NCBI GenBank assembly: GCA_965199335.1
Contig: CBDAQZ010000003.1
Span: 124,001-188,000, forward strand
Length of the DNA stretch: 64,000 nucleotides
Origin: CBDAQV01 sp965199335
GTDB taxonomy: Bacteria > Pseudomonadota > Alphaproteobacteria > CALMVH01
Direction of reading: 5' to 3'
Position 1 is the first letter of the stretch; each line of letters begins with the position of its first letter. Under the pieces are notes generated by a model that did not search any database, was not told where the DNA came from, and saw only the letters and a program-made list of their open reading frames with translations. A program made the translations under genes and the position numbers. Below, one piece after another: positions 17,601-25,657 of this stretch.

Positions 17601-18575
17601 GTGTCCATCCAGGTTCAATATCTCGACCGCGAGCAGCTTAACAACCTCTCGGCGCTCGCCGCCGCCTCCCTGCTATGCGTGATCGGCTACGGCGTTTCCT
17701 GCCCCGACTGGGTACCGATCGGGTGCCCTTTCGCCCAGCTGGCGATGAAACCGCTGACTTCGCTGGAGTATGAGGTGTGGACGGCGTCCAGTCGTGTCCG
17801 GTACGACGCGGCGCGCGGTTTCGCTGTCGCGCGTGCCCCTGGTGTCATTATGGCGCTGATGGAACCCGACCAGCTGGCCACCCAGCCGCTGGACGCGGTT
17901 GCCGAAGATGCATATGGGCGGATTTTCGACCTGATCGACGGTGCCGAGCAATCCTTGCTCAGGGTCTGGAATTACCTGCCGGGCATCACTGCCGAGGAAG
18001 ATGGCACCGAACGCTATCGCCGTTTCAACACCGGCCGCGCTCAGGCTTTCGCCAACTGGAAGAGCGCGCCGTCCGTACCGCCCGCCGCCAGTGCGCTGGG
18101 CAGCGCCGGAGGCGATGTCCTGATCTACTTCCTGGCCGGCGAGGCAAAGGCGATCGCGATCGAAAACCCGCGCCAGGTCAGTGCCTATGATTATCCGCCA
18201 CAATACGGCCCGCGCAGCCCCACCTTCTCGCGCGCCACCCTGGTAGTAACCGGCAGGGAACGAACCCTGTTCGTGTCGGGCACGGCCAGCATCGTCGGGC
18301 ATGAGAGCCGGCACAGGGGCGATGTCGCCGCCCAGACGCATGAGACGGCGGAAAACCTGCGAATCGTGATGGTAGAAGCGCAAAAGCAGGGTTTTACCGC
18401 CGACAAGGCCCGCATGCGATTCAAAGTCTATCTGCGCAATCCCGACGATCTAGACGCGGTTCGCACGATTGTCAGAGCCGAATTCCCCGGCGTCCGCGAC
18501 ATGCTGTTCCTGCATGCGGAAATCTGCCGTCCGGAACTGCTGGTCGAGATAGAGGCGATGTGTCCCGGAGTCTGA
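17601..18575 (+). CDS. Chorismatase (FkbO/Hyg5/XanB2 family), hydroxybenzoate synthase
   Basis: A 324-residue member of the chorismatase family, which converts chorismate into 3-hydroxybenzoate, 4-hydroxybenzoate or a dihydrodiol. The signature segments are RRFNTGRAQAF, ENPRQVSAYDYP, YGPRSPTFSRA and EICRPELLVEIE. Cys309 and Glu316 have the seven-residue spacing that I recall for the Hyg5/XanB2 type. The start is a GTG at 17601, where family similarity begins (VQYLDREQL); no good ribosome site is seen. It diverges from the halogenase-like gene. It would supply the aryl starter for the AMP-ligase. Confidence 0.85.
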   Translation: MSIQVQYLDREQLNNLSALAAASLLCVIGYGVSCPDWVPIGCPFAQLAMKPLTSLEYEVWTASSRVRYDAARGFAVARAPGVIMALMEPDQLATQPLDAVAEDAYGRIFDLIDGAEQSLLRVWNYLPGITAEEDGTERYRRFNTGRAQAFANWKSAPSVPPAASALGSAGGDVLIYFLAGEAKAIAIENPRQVSAYDYPPQYGPRSPTFSRATLVVTGRERTLFVSGTASIVGHESRHRGDVAAQTHETAENLRIVMVEAQKQGFTADKARMRFKVYLRNPDDLDAVRTIVRAEFPGVRDMLFLHAEICRPELLVEIEAMCPGV

Positions 18576-18580
18576 TAAAT

Positions 18581-18599
18581 AACTAGATTTTAACTAGTT
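18581..18599. repeat. Short inverted repeat between chorismatase and PDZ lipoprotein genes
   Basis: AACTAG (18581-18586) and CTAGTT (18594-18599) form a perfect 6-bp inverted repeat with a 7-nt AT-rich loop. It lies in the 64-nt AT-rich gap between two same-strand genes. There is no U-run after it, so it is a weak terminator candidate; it could be an operator instead. Confidence 0.35.
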
Positions 18600-18639
18600 G
18601 AAAATGCTACGAGACTGCCAGACCCATAGTCGAGGCACC

Positions 18640-18990
18640 ATGAAATCAAGAGTTCTGACCATCTGCACGTTACTGCTGCTGGGTGGCTGCATGACCCCGG
18701 AACAGAAGGCCGCGAAGCAGGCGATGGATTATCGACCCCAACTTGGTGTCGATCTGGAGCCGGAATGGTTCAGCGAAAACGCCGCCATGGTGCGCACGGT
18801 CACGCCCGGATCGGCGGCGGCGGCGGAAGGCTTCCAGCCATTGGACAAGATCGTTTCCTTCAATGGCCATTCCATCACCAACCTGCCGCAACTGCGCGAC
18901 CAGGAAATCCATTCGCAGCATGGACAGCAGGTTGCAATCACCGTGATCCGCAACGGCAGCCCCGTCTACCTGACGGCGGAACTGCAGTAA
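18640..18990 (+). CDS. Small PDZ-domain lipoprotein
   Basis: A 116-residue lipoprotein. The signal peptide ends in LLGGC, so the Cys at about 14 is the lipidation site. The mature part is almost only a PDZ domain: AAMVRTVTPGSAAAAEGFQ carries the ligand-loop pattern, followed by LDKIVSFNGHSI and a terminal beta strand. Free-standing PDZ lipoproteins usually act as adaptors or activators for periplasmic proteins, but the partner here is unknown. The start chosen gives a clean signal peptide. It overlaps the zinc-ribbon gene as TAATG. Confidence 0.8.
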   Translation: MKSRVLTICTLLLLGGCMTPEQKAAKQAMDYRPQLGVDLEPEWFSENAAMVRTVTPGSAAAAEGFQPLDKIVSFNGHSITNLPQLRDQEIHSQHGQQVAITVIRNGSPVYLTAELQ

Positions 18991-19226
18991 TGAGTGAAAC
19001 CATCACCTGCGCCGGATGCGGCACCCAGGTCGACATCGCACAGAGGCGTTGCCCCGCGTGCAATATGCCGGTCGCCCGTTCACGCAAGCAGCTGATGGGC
19101 AAGAAACGGCTTCTGCTTGCCGTGATCCTGGTCCTGTTGGCGGGCTATGGAATCAGCTTCCTCCAGGACAAGGAACAGGGCAAACCTGCCCCTGCCCCGC
19201 ATCAAGTGCTGGACGCCCCGCAGTGA
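18990..19226 (+). CDS. Zinc-ribbon protein with one membrane helix
   Basis: A 78-residue protein. The N-terminus has a zinc-ribbon pair, CAGC and CPAC, spaced as a small rubredoxin-like knuckle. A basic stretch follows, then one transmembrane helix (about 37-53) and a short proline-rich tail. Topology would place the zinc ribbon in the cytoplasm. No family function is known to me. It is coupled on both sides: TAATG with the PDZ lipoprotein gene and GTGA with the YihY gene. Confidence 0.7.
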   Translation: MSETITCAGCGTQVDIAQRRCPACNMPVARSRKQLMGKKRLLLAVILVLLAGYGISFLQDKEQGKPAPAPHQVLDAPQ

Positions 19227-20260
19227 GCAAAGAGCATGCCCTGAACGACAAGGCTCCGGGCGGCAGGGTCATACCGCTTCATGCCCCGCCGGAAGCGGCA
19301 AACGAAATCGGGCGTGGCCGGCAGGCCGAAAAGCCGACGCAGATCCCGCCGAAGGGCTGGAAGGATGTCCTGATCAGAAGCTTCCGTGGCATTGCATCGA
19401 AAAACCTGGGCATCGTATCGGCAGGCTGCGCCTTCTATTCGCTGCTGGCAATTTTCCCCGGCCTGGCTGCGCTGGTGTCGCTCTACGGGTTGATCGCCAA
19501 TCCGTCCGACGTTCAGGCACTGGTCGATCTTACCGGACGCGTCATTCCGGGTTCGGCCAACAAAATTCTAGCGGACGAGATGACGGCACTGATCAACCAG
19601 CCCAGCACCGGGCTGAGCTTTGGCGCCATCACCGGTATCCTGTTCGCGCTGTGGAGTTCGCATAGCGGTCTTACCACTCTGATGACCGCCCTGAACATCG
19701 CCTACGGCGAGACCGAGACCCGCGGCTACGTGCGACGCAATCTTCTGGCGCTGGGCCTGACACTGGGCGCGGTGTTGTTCATCATCGTCGCGCTGGCCCT
19801 GATTGCCCTGTTGCCAGCCATCATCGGCTATTTACCCCTGTCGAACGACATGAAAAGCCTGGTGGGCATGATCCGCTGGCCGATCCTGATCGTGATGGTC
19901 ATGGCGGCGCTGGCAATCGTCTACCGCGTCGCTCCCAGCCGGGACAGGGCGCAGTGGCTATGGGTCAGTCCCGGCGCGGCTATAACCACGATATTATGGG
20001 TCGCAGGCTCGGCGGCGTTTTCCTACTACGTGTCCAGCTTTGCCTCGTACAACAAGACCTACGGCTCGCTGGGCGCGGTCATCGTGCTGCTGATGTGGCT
20101 GTACATCACATCGTACCTGATACTGATCGGGGCGGAAATCAACGCCGAAACCGAACACCAGACCGCAAAAGACACCACCATCGGCGCCTCGCGACCGATG
20201 GGAGAACGCCGCGCTGTAATGGCCGACACGCTGGGCGAAGCTACGGACAAGGCCAAATAA
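19223..20260 (+). CDS. YihY/BrkB-family inner-membrane protein
   Basis: A polytopic membrane protein of 345 aa in the YihY/virulence factor BrkB family, once annotated as ribonuclease BN. The family signature is visible: GCAFYSLLAIFPGLAALVSL, then GILFALWSSHSG and the C-terminal YNKTYGSLGAVIVLL and LIGAEINAE. Six hydrophobic segments are expected. The start is a GTG at 19223 that overlaps the zinc-ribbon stop. Family members are proposed to work in envelope lipid transport or integrity, which is not shown for this one. Confidence 0.88.
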   Translation: MSKEHALNDKAPGGRVIPLHAPPEAANEIGRGRQAEKPTQIPPKGWKDVLIRSFRGIASKNLGIVSAGCAFYSLLAIFPGLAALVSLYGLIANPSDVQALVDLTGRVIPGSANKILADEMTALINQPSTGLSFGAITGILFALWSSHSGLTTLMTALNIAYGETETRGYVRRNLLALGLTLGAVLFIIVALALIALLPAIIGYLPLSNDMKSLVGMIRWPILIVMVMAALAIVYRVAPSRDRAQWLWVSPGAAITTILWVAGSAAFSYYVSSFASYNKTYGSLGAVIVLLMWLYITSYLILIGAEINAETEHQTAKDTTIGASRPMGERRAVMADTLGEATDKAK

Positions 20261-20270
20261 GGAGATAGGT

Positions 20271-20825
20271 ATGACCGAGCAAGCGCAACAGCCGGTGTTC
20301 GAGGCCGGCGGCTTCGACCAGCATGAATTCCCGTTCGATATCGCCGAGCGCCTGCGCCTGTGGCGCTTGAAAGGCCTCGAGGTGCTGGAAGCGCCCGAGC
20401 AAAGCTACCTGCTGCATTATACGACCAAGGAGATCGCGCCGCGTATCGCAGGTGTCACATGGAGCCGGCAGGGCAATCCCATGTTCCTGATCCCTACGGC
20501 AGGCGGTCATGAAGTCATGCAAATATTGCAGGACGATTCCGGCAAGTTCAGGGGCTGCCGCGTCATGCCGAACGCCGACGAGAGCGTTGTCTGGGCGGCG
20601 ATGTCGAGTTTTCTGAGGAACGGCCACAGCATCGACCCGGCAAATGTAAAATTCGGAGAAACCGAAGGATTCGCGCAGAGAATGGGCAAGATCTGGGCCG
20701 ACGCCTATGAGCGTCATCAGAGCACGGGAAGCCTGCTGATCACAAATCCGCTGCATTCAAATCCGCTGGCCACGGAAAACCCGCGTCCAGGCAGCCTTTC
20801 GCCACGCCGGGCCGATGTCGCATGA
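20271..20825 (+). CDS. Hypothetical cytoplasmic protein (184 aa)
   Basis: A soluble 184-residue protein of unknown family. It has a leucine/arginine-rich N-terminal part (ERLRLWRLKGLEVLEAPE), a middle part with beta-strand character, and a low-complexity proline/serine-rich tail. The ribosome site GGAGATAGGT precedes the ATG by a good distance. It follows the YihY gene by 10 nt and overlaps the next gene by ATGA, so it belongs to the same operon. Confidence 0.65.
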   Translation: MTEQAQQPVFEAGGFDQHEFPFDIAERLRLWRLKGLEVLEAPEQSYLLHYTTKEIAPRIAGVTWSRQGNPMFLIPTAGGHEVMQILQDDSGKFRGCRVMPNADESVVWAAMSSFLRNGHSIDPANVKFGETEGFAQRMGKIWADAYERHQSTGSLLITNPLHSNPLATENPRPGSLSPRRADVA

Positions 20826-21268
20826 GGTATAAATTCCTTATCGCTGCGCTGCTTCTATTGGCTTGTACTGACGGTGCGATGGCGGACAACGGCAGCACCT
20901 ATCATGGACCGCCTTATGGTCCCGGAACGGCGATACCGGTCAAGCCGCAGATGGGCCCGGGTTCACCCGTGCCGCCAGGATTTTTTCCCGGCGGTACGAA
21001 CGGATTCAGCTATACCGATCGCGGCACGATCGGCGATTATTTCCGCAGCTACTGGCTATGCCCGGCCTGCGGCTATACCGGCAGCTACGTGCCTTATCAG
21101 GTCGGCGGCTATATCGGGGGCGGCACTTACGCGCCTTTCCCGAGCCAGCTTCTCAGTCAGCTTCCCGCAGCACCGCCCGGCACGATCTACGTATTCGCCA
21201 ACCAGAATGCGCTGCTGGTGGCGCAGGGAACCGGACAGATATTGGATATAATCCCGCTTAATCCCTAG
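20822..21268 (+). CDS. Secreted hypothetical protein with a CPACG pair
   Basis: A 148-residue exported protein. It has a Sec signal peptide (core FLIAALLLLAC, cleavage probably after AMA), then a Gly/Pro/Tyr-rich mature region. A CPACG pair near residue 79 could form a disulfide or bind metal. The C-terminal segment, IYVFANQNALLVAQGTGQIL, resembles the end of RcnB-like or DUF1236-like periplasmic proteins, but the match is loose. It is the last gene in the operon that begins with the PDZ lipoprotein or the chorismatase. Confidence 0.65.
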   Translation: MRYKFLIAALLLLACTDGAMADNGSTYHGPPYGPGTAIPVKPQMGPGSPVPPGFFPGGTNGFSYTDRGTIGDYFRSYWLCPACGYTGSYVPYQVGGYIGGGTYAPFPSQLLSQLPAAPPGTIYVFANQNALLVAQGTGQILDIIPLNP

Positions 21269-21272
21269 CCAC

Positions 21273-22031
21273 TTATTTGGCGACCGTCTCCGTCGCGGGC
21301 AGCTTCTTCGCCATGTCTTCTTCCTTGCCGCCGCAACCCGGCTGACCGAAGCCGCTGGCGCTTTTGCCGGTCAGGCCAATGTCGTAGATGATCTGATCAT
21401 TATGCTTGTCGCCAGGACCGTTCGGCACATAATCGAGGCCCAGGCCGCTGCGCGTTTTCCACGCGATATTGTGATCGGCGCAGGATGTATCGCCGCTGAC
21501 GCCGACTGCGCCCAGAAGCGCGCCCTTGGTATCGTACAGCGCCAGGCCTCCGCCGAACACCACGATACCGCCCGGGCGTTTGCCGACCAGGGGATCGTTT
21601 GCCGTACCGTAATCCTTGGGCGATCCGGCCGCGATATCGTGCGGCTCGACCGGATTGGTACCTGGAAGACCGAACAGAAAACCGCCCGGCTGCGTTCCGG
21701 CATACAGGTTGGCGGTCGACAGGGCAAAGCCAGGCAGGCTGAAGGCATTTGCGGTATTGGCCTTTTCAACGGCGATGGCGCGGCTACCCGGCCACTGGTC
21801 ACCCAGGTTCTCGCCCGTATAAGCCACGCTGCACACTTGCCCGGTACGGTCCACGATCGCACCCCACATATCGTTGTTCAGACCGCCATTGCTGTCGTTG
21901 CGCGCTGCGCTCAACGCCTTCTTCAAGGCATCGTAGCCGGGCAAGCCCTGGCATTCGGCGGCATACACCTGTTTGGAGCCGCCGGCCAGCAAGGTCAGCG
22001 TCAGGGCGATAAGGGCGGTCTTCTTGAACAT
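21273..22031 (-). CDS. Secreted GlcG/HbpS-like (DUF336) protein
   Basis: A 252-residue exported protein with a Sec signal peptide (hydrophobic core ALIALTLTLLAGG, cleavage near VYA). The mature part fits the GlcG/HbpS heme-binding-like fold: an AIAVEKANTANAF helix, a GGFLFGLPGTNP loop, PGGIVVFGGGLALYD and GAVGVSGDTSCADH. The family name is based on these repeated glycine-rich segments. Heme or other ligand binding cannot be confirmed. The start at 22031 is chosen for the signal peptide. It stands alone, convergent with the operon before it. Confidence 0.8.
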   Translation of the reverse strand: MFKKTALIALTLTLLAGGSKQVYAAECQGLPGYDALKKALSAARNDSNGGLNNDMWGAIVDRTGQVCSVAYTGENLGDQWPGSRAIAVEKANTANAFSLPGFALSTANLYAGTQPGGFLFGLPGTNPVEPHDIAAGSPKDYGTANDPLVGKRPGGIVVFGGGLALYDTKGALLGAVGVSGDTSCADHNIAWKTRSGLGLDYVPNGPGDKHNDQIIYDIGLTGKSASGFGQPGCGGKEEDMAKKLPATETVAK

Positions 22032-22104
22032 GGCAATCTTCCGGTGACGAATTCGAGTTGGGTATAGAACCCATGACCCGGCCCCGGGTTGCATGCGCCG
22101 GAAA

Positions 22105-22136
22105 TGAAAAAGGCGGCTCGTGGGAGCCGCCTTTCA
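22105..22136 (-). terminator. Intrinsic terminator of the FKBP gene
   Basis: An 11-bp perfect stem, AAAGGCGGCTC (22109-22119) with GAGCCGCCTTT (22124-22134), has a 4-nt loop. On the - strand the stem is followed by a T-rich run. It sits 3 nt after the FKBP stop codon. This is the clearest Rho-independent terminator in the window. Confidence 0.85.
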
Positions 22137-22138
22137 TC

Positions 22139-22588
22139 TTACTTCACACCGAGCAGTTCGACATCGAACAGCAAGGTCGCATTCGGCGGGATGGAAGCGC
22201 CCGCGCCGCGGCTGCCGTAGCCAAGGTCGGAGGGGATGCGAAGCTGGCGCTCGCCGCCGATCTTCATGCCCATCACGCCTTCGTCCCAGCCCTTGATCAC
22301 CTGGCCTTCGCCTATGGTGAAGGTGAAGGGTCCGCCGTGGTCCTTGGAGGCATCGAACTTGGTGCCGTCGACCAGGTAGCCGGCGTAATGAACCGTAACG
22401 TCCTGGCCGGTCTTCGGCGTTGCGCCGCTGCCGACCTTGACGTCGGTGTACTGCAAGCCCGACGGGGTCGTTACCTGATACTTGCCATCGGCGGGGAAAT
22501 CGCTGGGGCCGCTGCCCTGCGCCATTGCCGGGGCGGCGGCTGTGATCGGCATCATCAGGCCAAGGGTGATCAAAATCTTGCGTAGCAT
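22139..22588 (-). CDS. FKBP-type peptidyl-prolyl cis-trans isomerase, periplasmic
   Basis: A 149-residue FKBP-fold prolyl isomerase with a Sec signal peptide (core LITLGLMMPITAAAPAMA). The FKBP domain shows VTVHYAGYLVDGTKFDAS, VIKGWDEGVMGMKIGGE and IPSDLGYGSRGAGASIPPN, all key segments of the active site, including the central Trp. It would assist folding of exported proteins. The start at 22588 fits the signal peptide. A strong terminator directly follows the stop, and a separate promoter must drive it. Confidence 0.92.
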   Translation of the reverse strand: MLRKILITLGLMMPITAAAPAMAQGSGPSDFPADGKYQVTTPSGLQYTDVKVGSGATPKTGQDVTVHYAGYLVDGTKFDASKDHGGPFTFTIGEGQVIKGWDEGVMGMKIGGERQLRIPSDLGYGSRGAGASIPPNATLLFDVELLGVK

Positions 22589-22667
22589 CAAGCGTACTCC
22601 ATCGGTTGAGGTGGCGGCACTGTACACACGGGGGGAAGCGGGTCAATGCCGATACAGACCATGGAAA

Positions 22668-22696
22668 TTGACAGAAAATGCAAATTAAGATAAGTT
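22668..22696 (+). promoter_or_regulatory. Probable promoter of the orphan 226-aa gene
   Basis: A perfect TTGACA -35 box (22668-22673) is followed after 17 nt by an AT-rich TAAGTT (22691-22696) that would serve as a weak -10 box. The whole spacer is AT-rich compared with the chromosome, and the start codon is 34 nt downstream. The -10 element is not well conserved, so placement is tentative. Confidence 0.45.
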
Positions 22697-22729
22697 CAAT
22701 TTATATTTGTGGAATATCCGGAGCCTTAA

Positions 22730-23410
22730 ATGTCGACAAACGAAGAAGCAAAATTTGCCGAAGCCTATAGTGAGTTTTCCGAAAGGCAGGAACTCTACGG
22801 ATCTAAATTCACAAATGCCATGAACCAGAACCCAGTAGCTACTGCCGTCGAATACAAGATGCCTGCTTGGATCGAAACCCATCCAAAAGAAGTGCAAATC
22901 GACGCGCGTAACACAGCCTACGGCAAGAATGGCTTGGATAATCCACTTAATATTGCGCTTTTCCAACCTGATGGACCTGAAAATAAGCGCCTCGTTACAG
23001 CGCTGATGGATGCGGCGCCAAGACTGCCATTTTACGCCGGCAAAGACGATTATACCCCTCTTGAGGTCAGCGTTGCCATGGGAAAGAAGGAAGCGTTCGA
23101 TCGTATCATCGACTTGCCTGTCCTGGACATGGAAGCTCAGGTTGCGGGAATAACCATACAGGCCGGTCAGGCTGGACCCGGTTCTCCCCTGTTCAGGGCC
23201 GAGGTCGGCGCGCTGACTGCCAAGCCGGAAGACAGGGAAATGTTCGCGGAGATGGCAGATCGTCTGAAAGCCAAAGGCGCCGAAGTGACGCAGCCATGGA
23301 TGGTCAAACAGCTCGAGGAGATACAGCAACGCAATGCTGTTGAAAGTGCACCTGCAGTTGCTGCAAGTGTTATTTCATCAAAAGCACCTTCAGTTTCCGC
23401 GAGGGCATGA
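22730..23410 (+). CDS. Orphan hypothetical protein (226 aa), possibly ankyrin-like
   Basis: A soluble 226-residue protein. Two segments, DNPLNIALFQPDGPENKRLV and DDYTPLEVSVAMGKKEAFDR, look like degenerate ankyrin repeats (a TPL-like start, then a helix). The C-terminus is Ala/Ser-rich and low complexity. A GGAG site precedes the ATG. It has lower GC and weaker codon bias than its neighbours, its own promoter, and no linked gene, so it may be a later arrival. Function is unknown. Confidence 0.6.
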   Translation: MSTNEEAKFAEAYSEFSERQELYGSKFTNAMNQNPVATAVEYKMPAWIETHPKEVQIDARNTAYGKNGLDNPLNIALFQPDGPENKRLVTALMDAAPRLPFYAGKDDYTPLEVSVAMGKKEAFDRIIDLPVLDMEAQVAGITIQAGQAGPGSPLFRAEVGALTAKPEDREMFAEMADRLKAKGAEVTQPWMVKQLEEIQQRNAVESAPAVAASVISSKAPSVSARA

Positions 23411-23510
23411 TCATACGCAGGTGACAACGTCGGTTCATTGCCGCTTTAGTCTTTCCAGACACAAGTGAGCGCCCTATGTAGGTGGAAGTTTCGCACCTTC
23501 GAGGATGTTC

Positions 23511-24563
23511 ATGACGACTGCCAAAGCCTACGCCGCACAGACCGCCCAGTCTCCGCTTGCCCCGTTCAGCATCCAGCGCCGAGAGCCCGGCGCTAACGAT
23601 GTCGAGATACAGATCGAATATTGCGGGGTCTGTCACTCCGACCTGCACACCGCCCGTGGCGAGTGGGCGGGAAGCCAGTTCCCTTGCGTTCCCGGCCACG
23701 AGATCGTGGGCAGGGTCAGCCGTGTCGGCAGCGACGTGAAGACATTCAAGGTTGGCGATCTTGCCGGCGTCGGCTGCATGGTCGATTCCTGTGGCGAATG
23801 CCCTAACTGCAAGGACGACCTGGAGCAGTTCTGCGATCCGGGCATGACGCTGACCTATAACAGCCAGGACAAGCATAGCGGCGGCCATACGTTCGGCGGC
23901 TATTCGCAGAGCATCGTGGTCGACCAGCATTTCGTGCTCAGGATTTCGGACAAGCTCGACCTGAAGGCCGTCGCCCCGTTGCTGTGTGCAGGCATCACGA
24001 CGTACTCACCGTTGCGCCACTGGAAGGTCGGCAAGGGACAGAAGGTCGGCATCGTCGGCCTCGGCGGCCTTGGCCATATGGGCGTCAAGTTCGCGCATGC
24101 CTTCGGCGCGCATGTCGTCCTGTTCACGACCAGCCCGGGCAAGAGCGACGACGCGAAGCGCCTGGGCGCGGACGAAGTCGTCATATCGAAGAACGCGGAC
24201 GAAATGGCGAAGCATGCCGGATCGTTCGATTTCATCCTGGACACGGTTTCGGCGCAGCACGACATGAACGCCTATCTGAACCTGCTGAAGCGCGACGGCA
24301 CGCTGACCCTGGTCGGCGCACCGCCGGAGCCGCTGCCGATCGCCGCGTTCGGCATGATCTTCCGTCGCCGCAACTTCGCCGGATCGCTGATCGGCGGCAT
24401 CAAGGAAACGCAGGAGATGCTGGATTTCTGTGCCGAGCACAACATCACGTCCGACATCGAGATGATCCCGATGTCGCAGATCAACGAAGCTTACGAGCGG
24501 ATGATAAAAAGCGACGTGAAATATCGCTTCGTGATCGACATGAAGTCGCTGGAAGCCGCCTAG
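23511..24563 (+). CDS. Zinc-dependent NAD(P) alcohol dehydrogenase, cinnamyl-alcohol-dehydrogenase-like
   Basis: A medium-chain dehydrogenase of about 350 aa related to YahK/AdhC-like cinnamyl alcohol dehydrogenases. Catalytic zinc ligands are in CGVCHSDLH and GHEIVGRV; the structural zinc set is CGECPNC with a following Cys. The NAD(P) site is GLGGLGHMG. The start at 23511 is chosen because GAGG lies six bases upstream; an ATG at 23505 is too close to it. It would reduce aldehydes or oxidise alcohols. It converges on the FAD oxidoreductase gene with a 4-nt overlap. Confidence 0.92.
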   Translation: MTTAKAYAAQTAQSPLAPFSIQRREPGANDVEIQIEYCGVCHSDLHTARGEWAGSQFPCVPGHEIVGRVSRVGSDVKTFKVGDLAGVGCMVDSCGECPNCKDDLEQFCDPGMTLTYNSQDKHSGGHTFGGYSQSIVVDQHFVLRISDKLDLKAVAPLLCAGITTYSPLRHWKVGKGQKVGIVGLGGLGHMGVKFAHAFGAHVVLFTTSPGKSDDAKRLGADEVVISKNADEMAKHAGSFDFILDTVSAQHDMNAYLNLLKRDGTLTLVGAPPEPLPIAAFGMIFRRRNFAGSLIGGIKETQEMLDFCAEHNITSDIEMIPMSQINEAYERMIKSDVKYRFVIDMKSLEAA

Positions 24564-25657
24564 GCAGCCAGGACCCGATCCGGGATACGCGTCGCTTTGG
24601 CGGCGATGCCGATCAGGCGCGGCACCCATGCGGCCCCGATGCTGCACAGGTGCCGCCCTGCTGGATCGACCAGCGCGCTACTGATGGCGGTCGCCAGCCA
24701 GACCTGCCTTCCGACATCGCGTGCAAGCTGCGCCTGATATGCGTTCGCCGTTCCGCCGGCGAGATAGATCGATGCCGCCCGTTGCGCGCTGTGCAGCGCG
24801 ATCGACATGCCGTCGCCCGAGAAGGACGGGATCACCGCCGCTTGGTCGCCAAGATACCATAACCCGCCGCTGCCACGGCGCACATAGCCATAGGGAATGG
24901 CGCTTATGGCAAGCGGCTTTTCCCACAAGGCGAGGCCACCCGCCAGGCGCTTCGAAAGCAATGGCAAAGCGTTGCCGATCAGTGTCACAAGCGCCTCCCA
25001 CCGGCCCGCGTTTTTTTCGAGCGTGGCGCGGCGAACCAGAAAGCATAGATTGGCCTTGTCTTCCTCGATCGGCTCAAGCCCGCCATAGCCGCCGGGAAAC
25101 AGGAACAGTTCGACGGTTCCTGACAGCCGGCGCTGCTGCTCGGGATCCAGCCGGTAGTGCATCTTGAAGGCCACCAGATCGTTCTGCCGGCCATCGGGCC
25201 GTTTCAGGCCGCGCACATCGTGCTTGCCGCTGGCAAGGAAAACGTTGGCGGCTTGCCGATTGTCACCGTCGCGCAACGAAATCTCGTAACCCTGCGTGCC
25301 GGCCGGGGATAGCTTCTGCACCGACTGTCCGCGCCTTATCGTTGCGCCCGCCCGACCCGCGCATGCCAGCAACGCTTCGTCAAGGACGCGCCGCGATAAA
25401 GACCTTGCCGCGAACGGCAATCTGCGTTCACGCCCCGCAAATCGCACCCTATCGATCGGCACCGCGCCCAGGGTATCGAGGTCGACGCCAAGTGCCGACA
25501 GATATCCGACGGCCTCGTGGCTCAGAAACTCGCCGCAGACCTTGTCATGCGCAGCCGTTTCCTTCTCGATCAGCGTCACATCGCGTCCGGCACGCGCCAG
25601 GTGTATGGCGGCGGCGGCTCCGGCCAGGCCGCCGCCCACGATAACGATTTCGGTCAT
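24560..25657 (-). CDS. FAD-dependent oxidoreductase of the type III PKS cluster
   Basis: A flavoprotein monooxygenase or reductase of 365 aa in the geranylgeranyl-reductase/PHBH-like superfamily. It shows VGGGLAGAAAA for FAD at the N-terminus, an internal KVCGEFLSHEA segment, and LGDQAAVIPSFSGDGMSIA as the second FAD motif. Such enzymes are regular partners of bacterial type III PKS genes, where they are thought to oxidise the phenolic product. It overlaps the panD-like gene by ATGA and is the last gene in the long - strand operon. Confidence 0.85.
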   Translation of the reverse strand: MTEIVIVGGGLAGAAAAIHLARAGRDVTLIEKETAAHDKVCGEFLSHEAVGYLSALGVDLDTLGAVPIDRVRFAGRERRLPFAARSLSRRVLDEALLACAGRAGATIRRGQSVQKLSPAGTQGYEISLRDGDNRQAANVFLASGKHDVRGLKRPDGRQNDLVAFKMHYRLDPEQQRRLSGTVELFLFPGGYGGLEPIEEDKANLCFLVRRATLEKNAGRWEALVTLIGNALPLLSKRLAGGLALWEKPLAISAIPYGYVRRGSGGLWYLGDQAAVIPSFSGDGMSIALHSAQRAASIYLAGGTANAYQAQLARDVGRQVWLATAISSALVDPAGRHLCSIGAAWVPRLIGIAAKATRIPDRVLAA

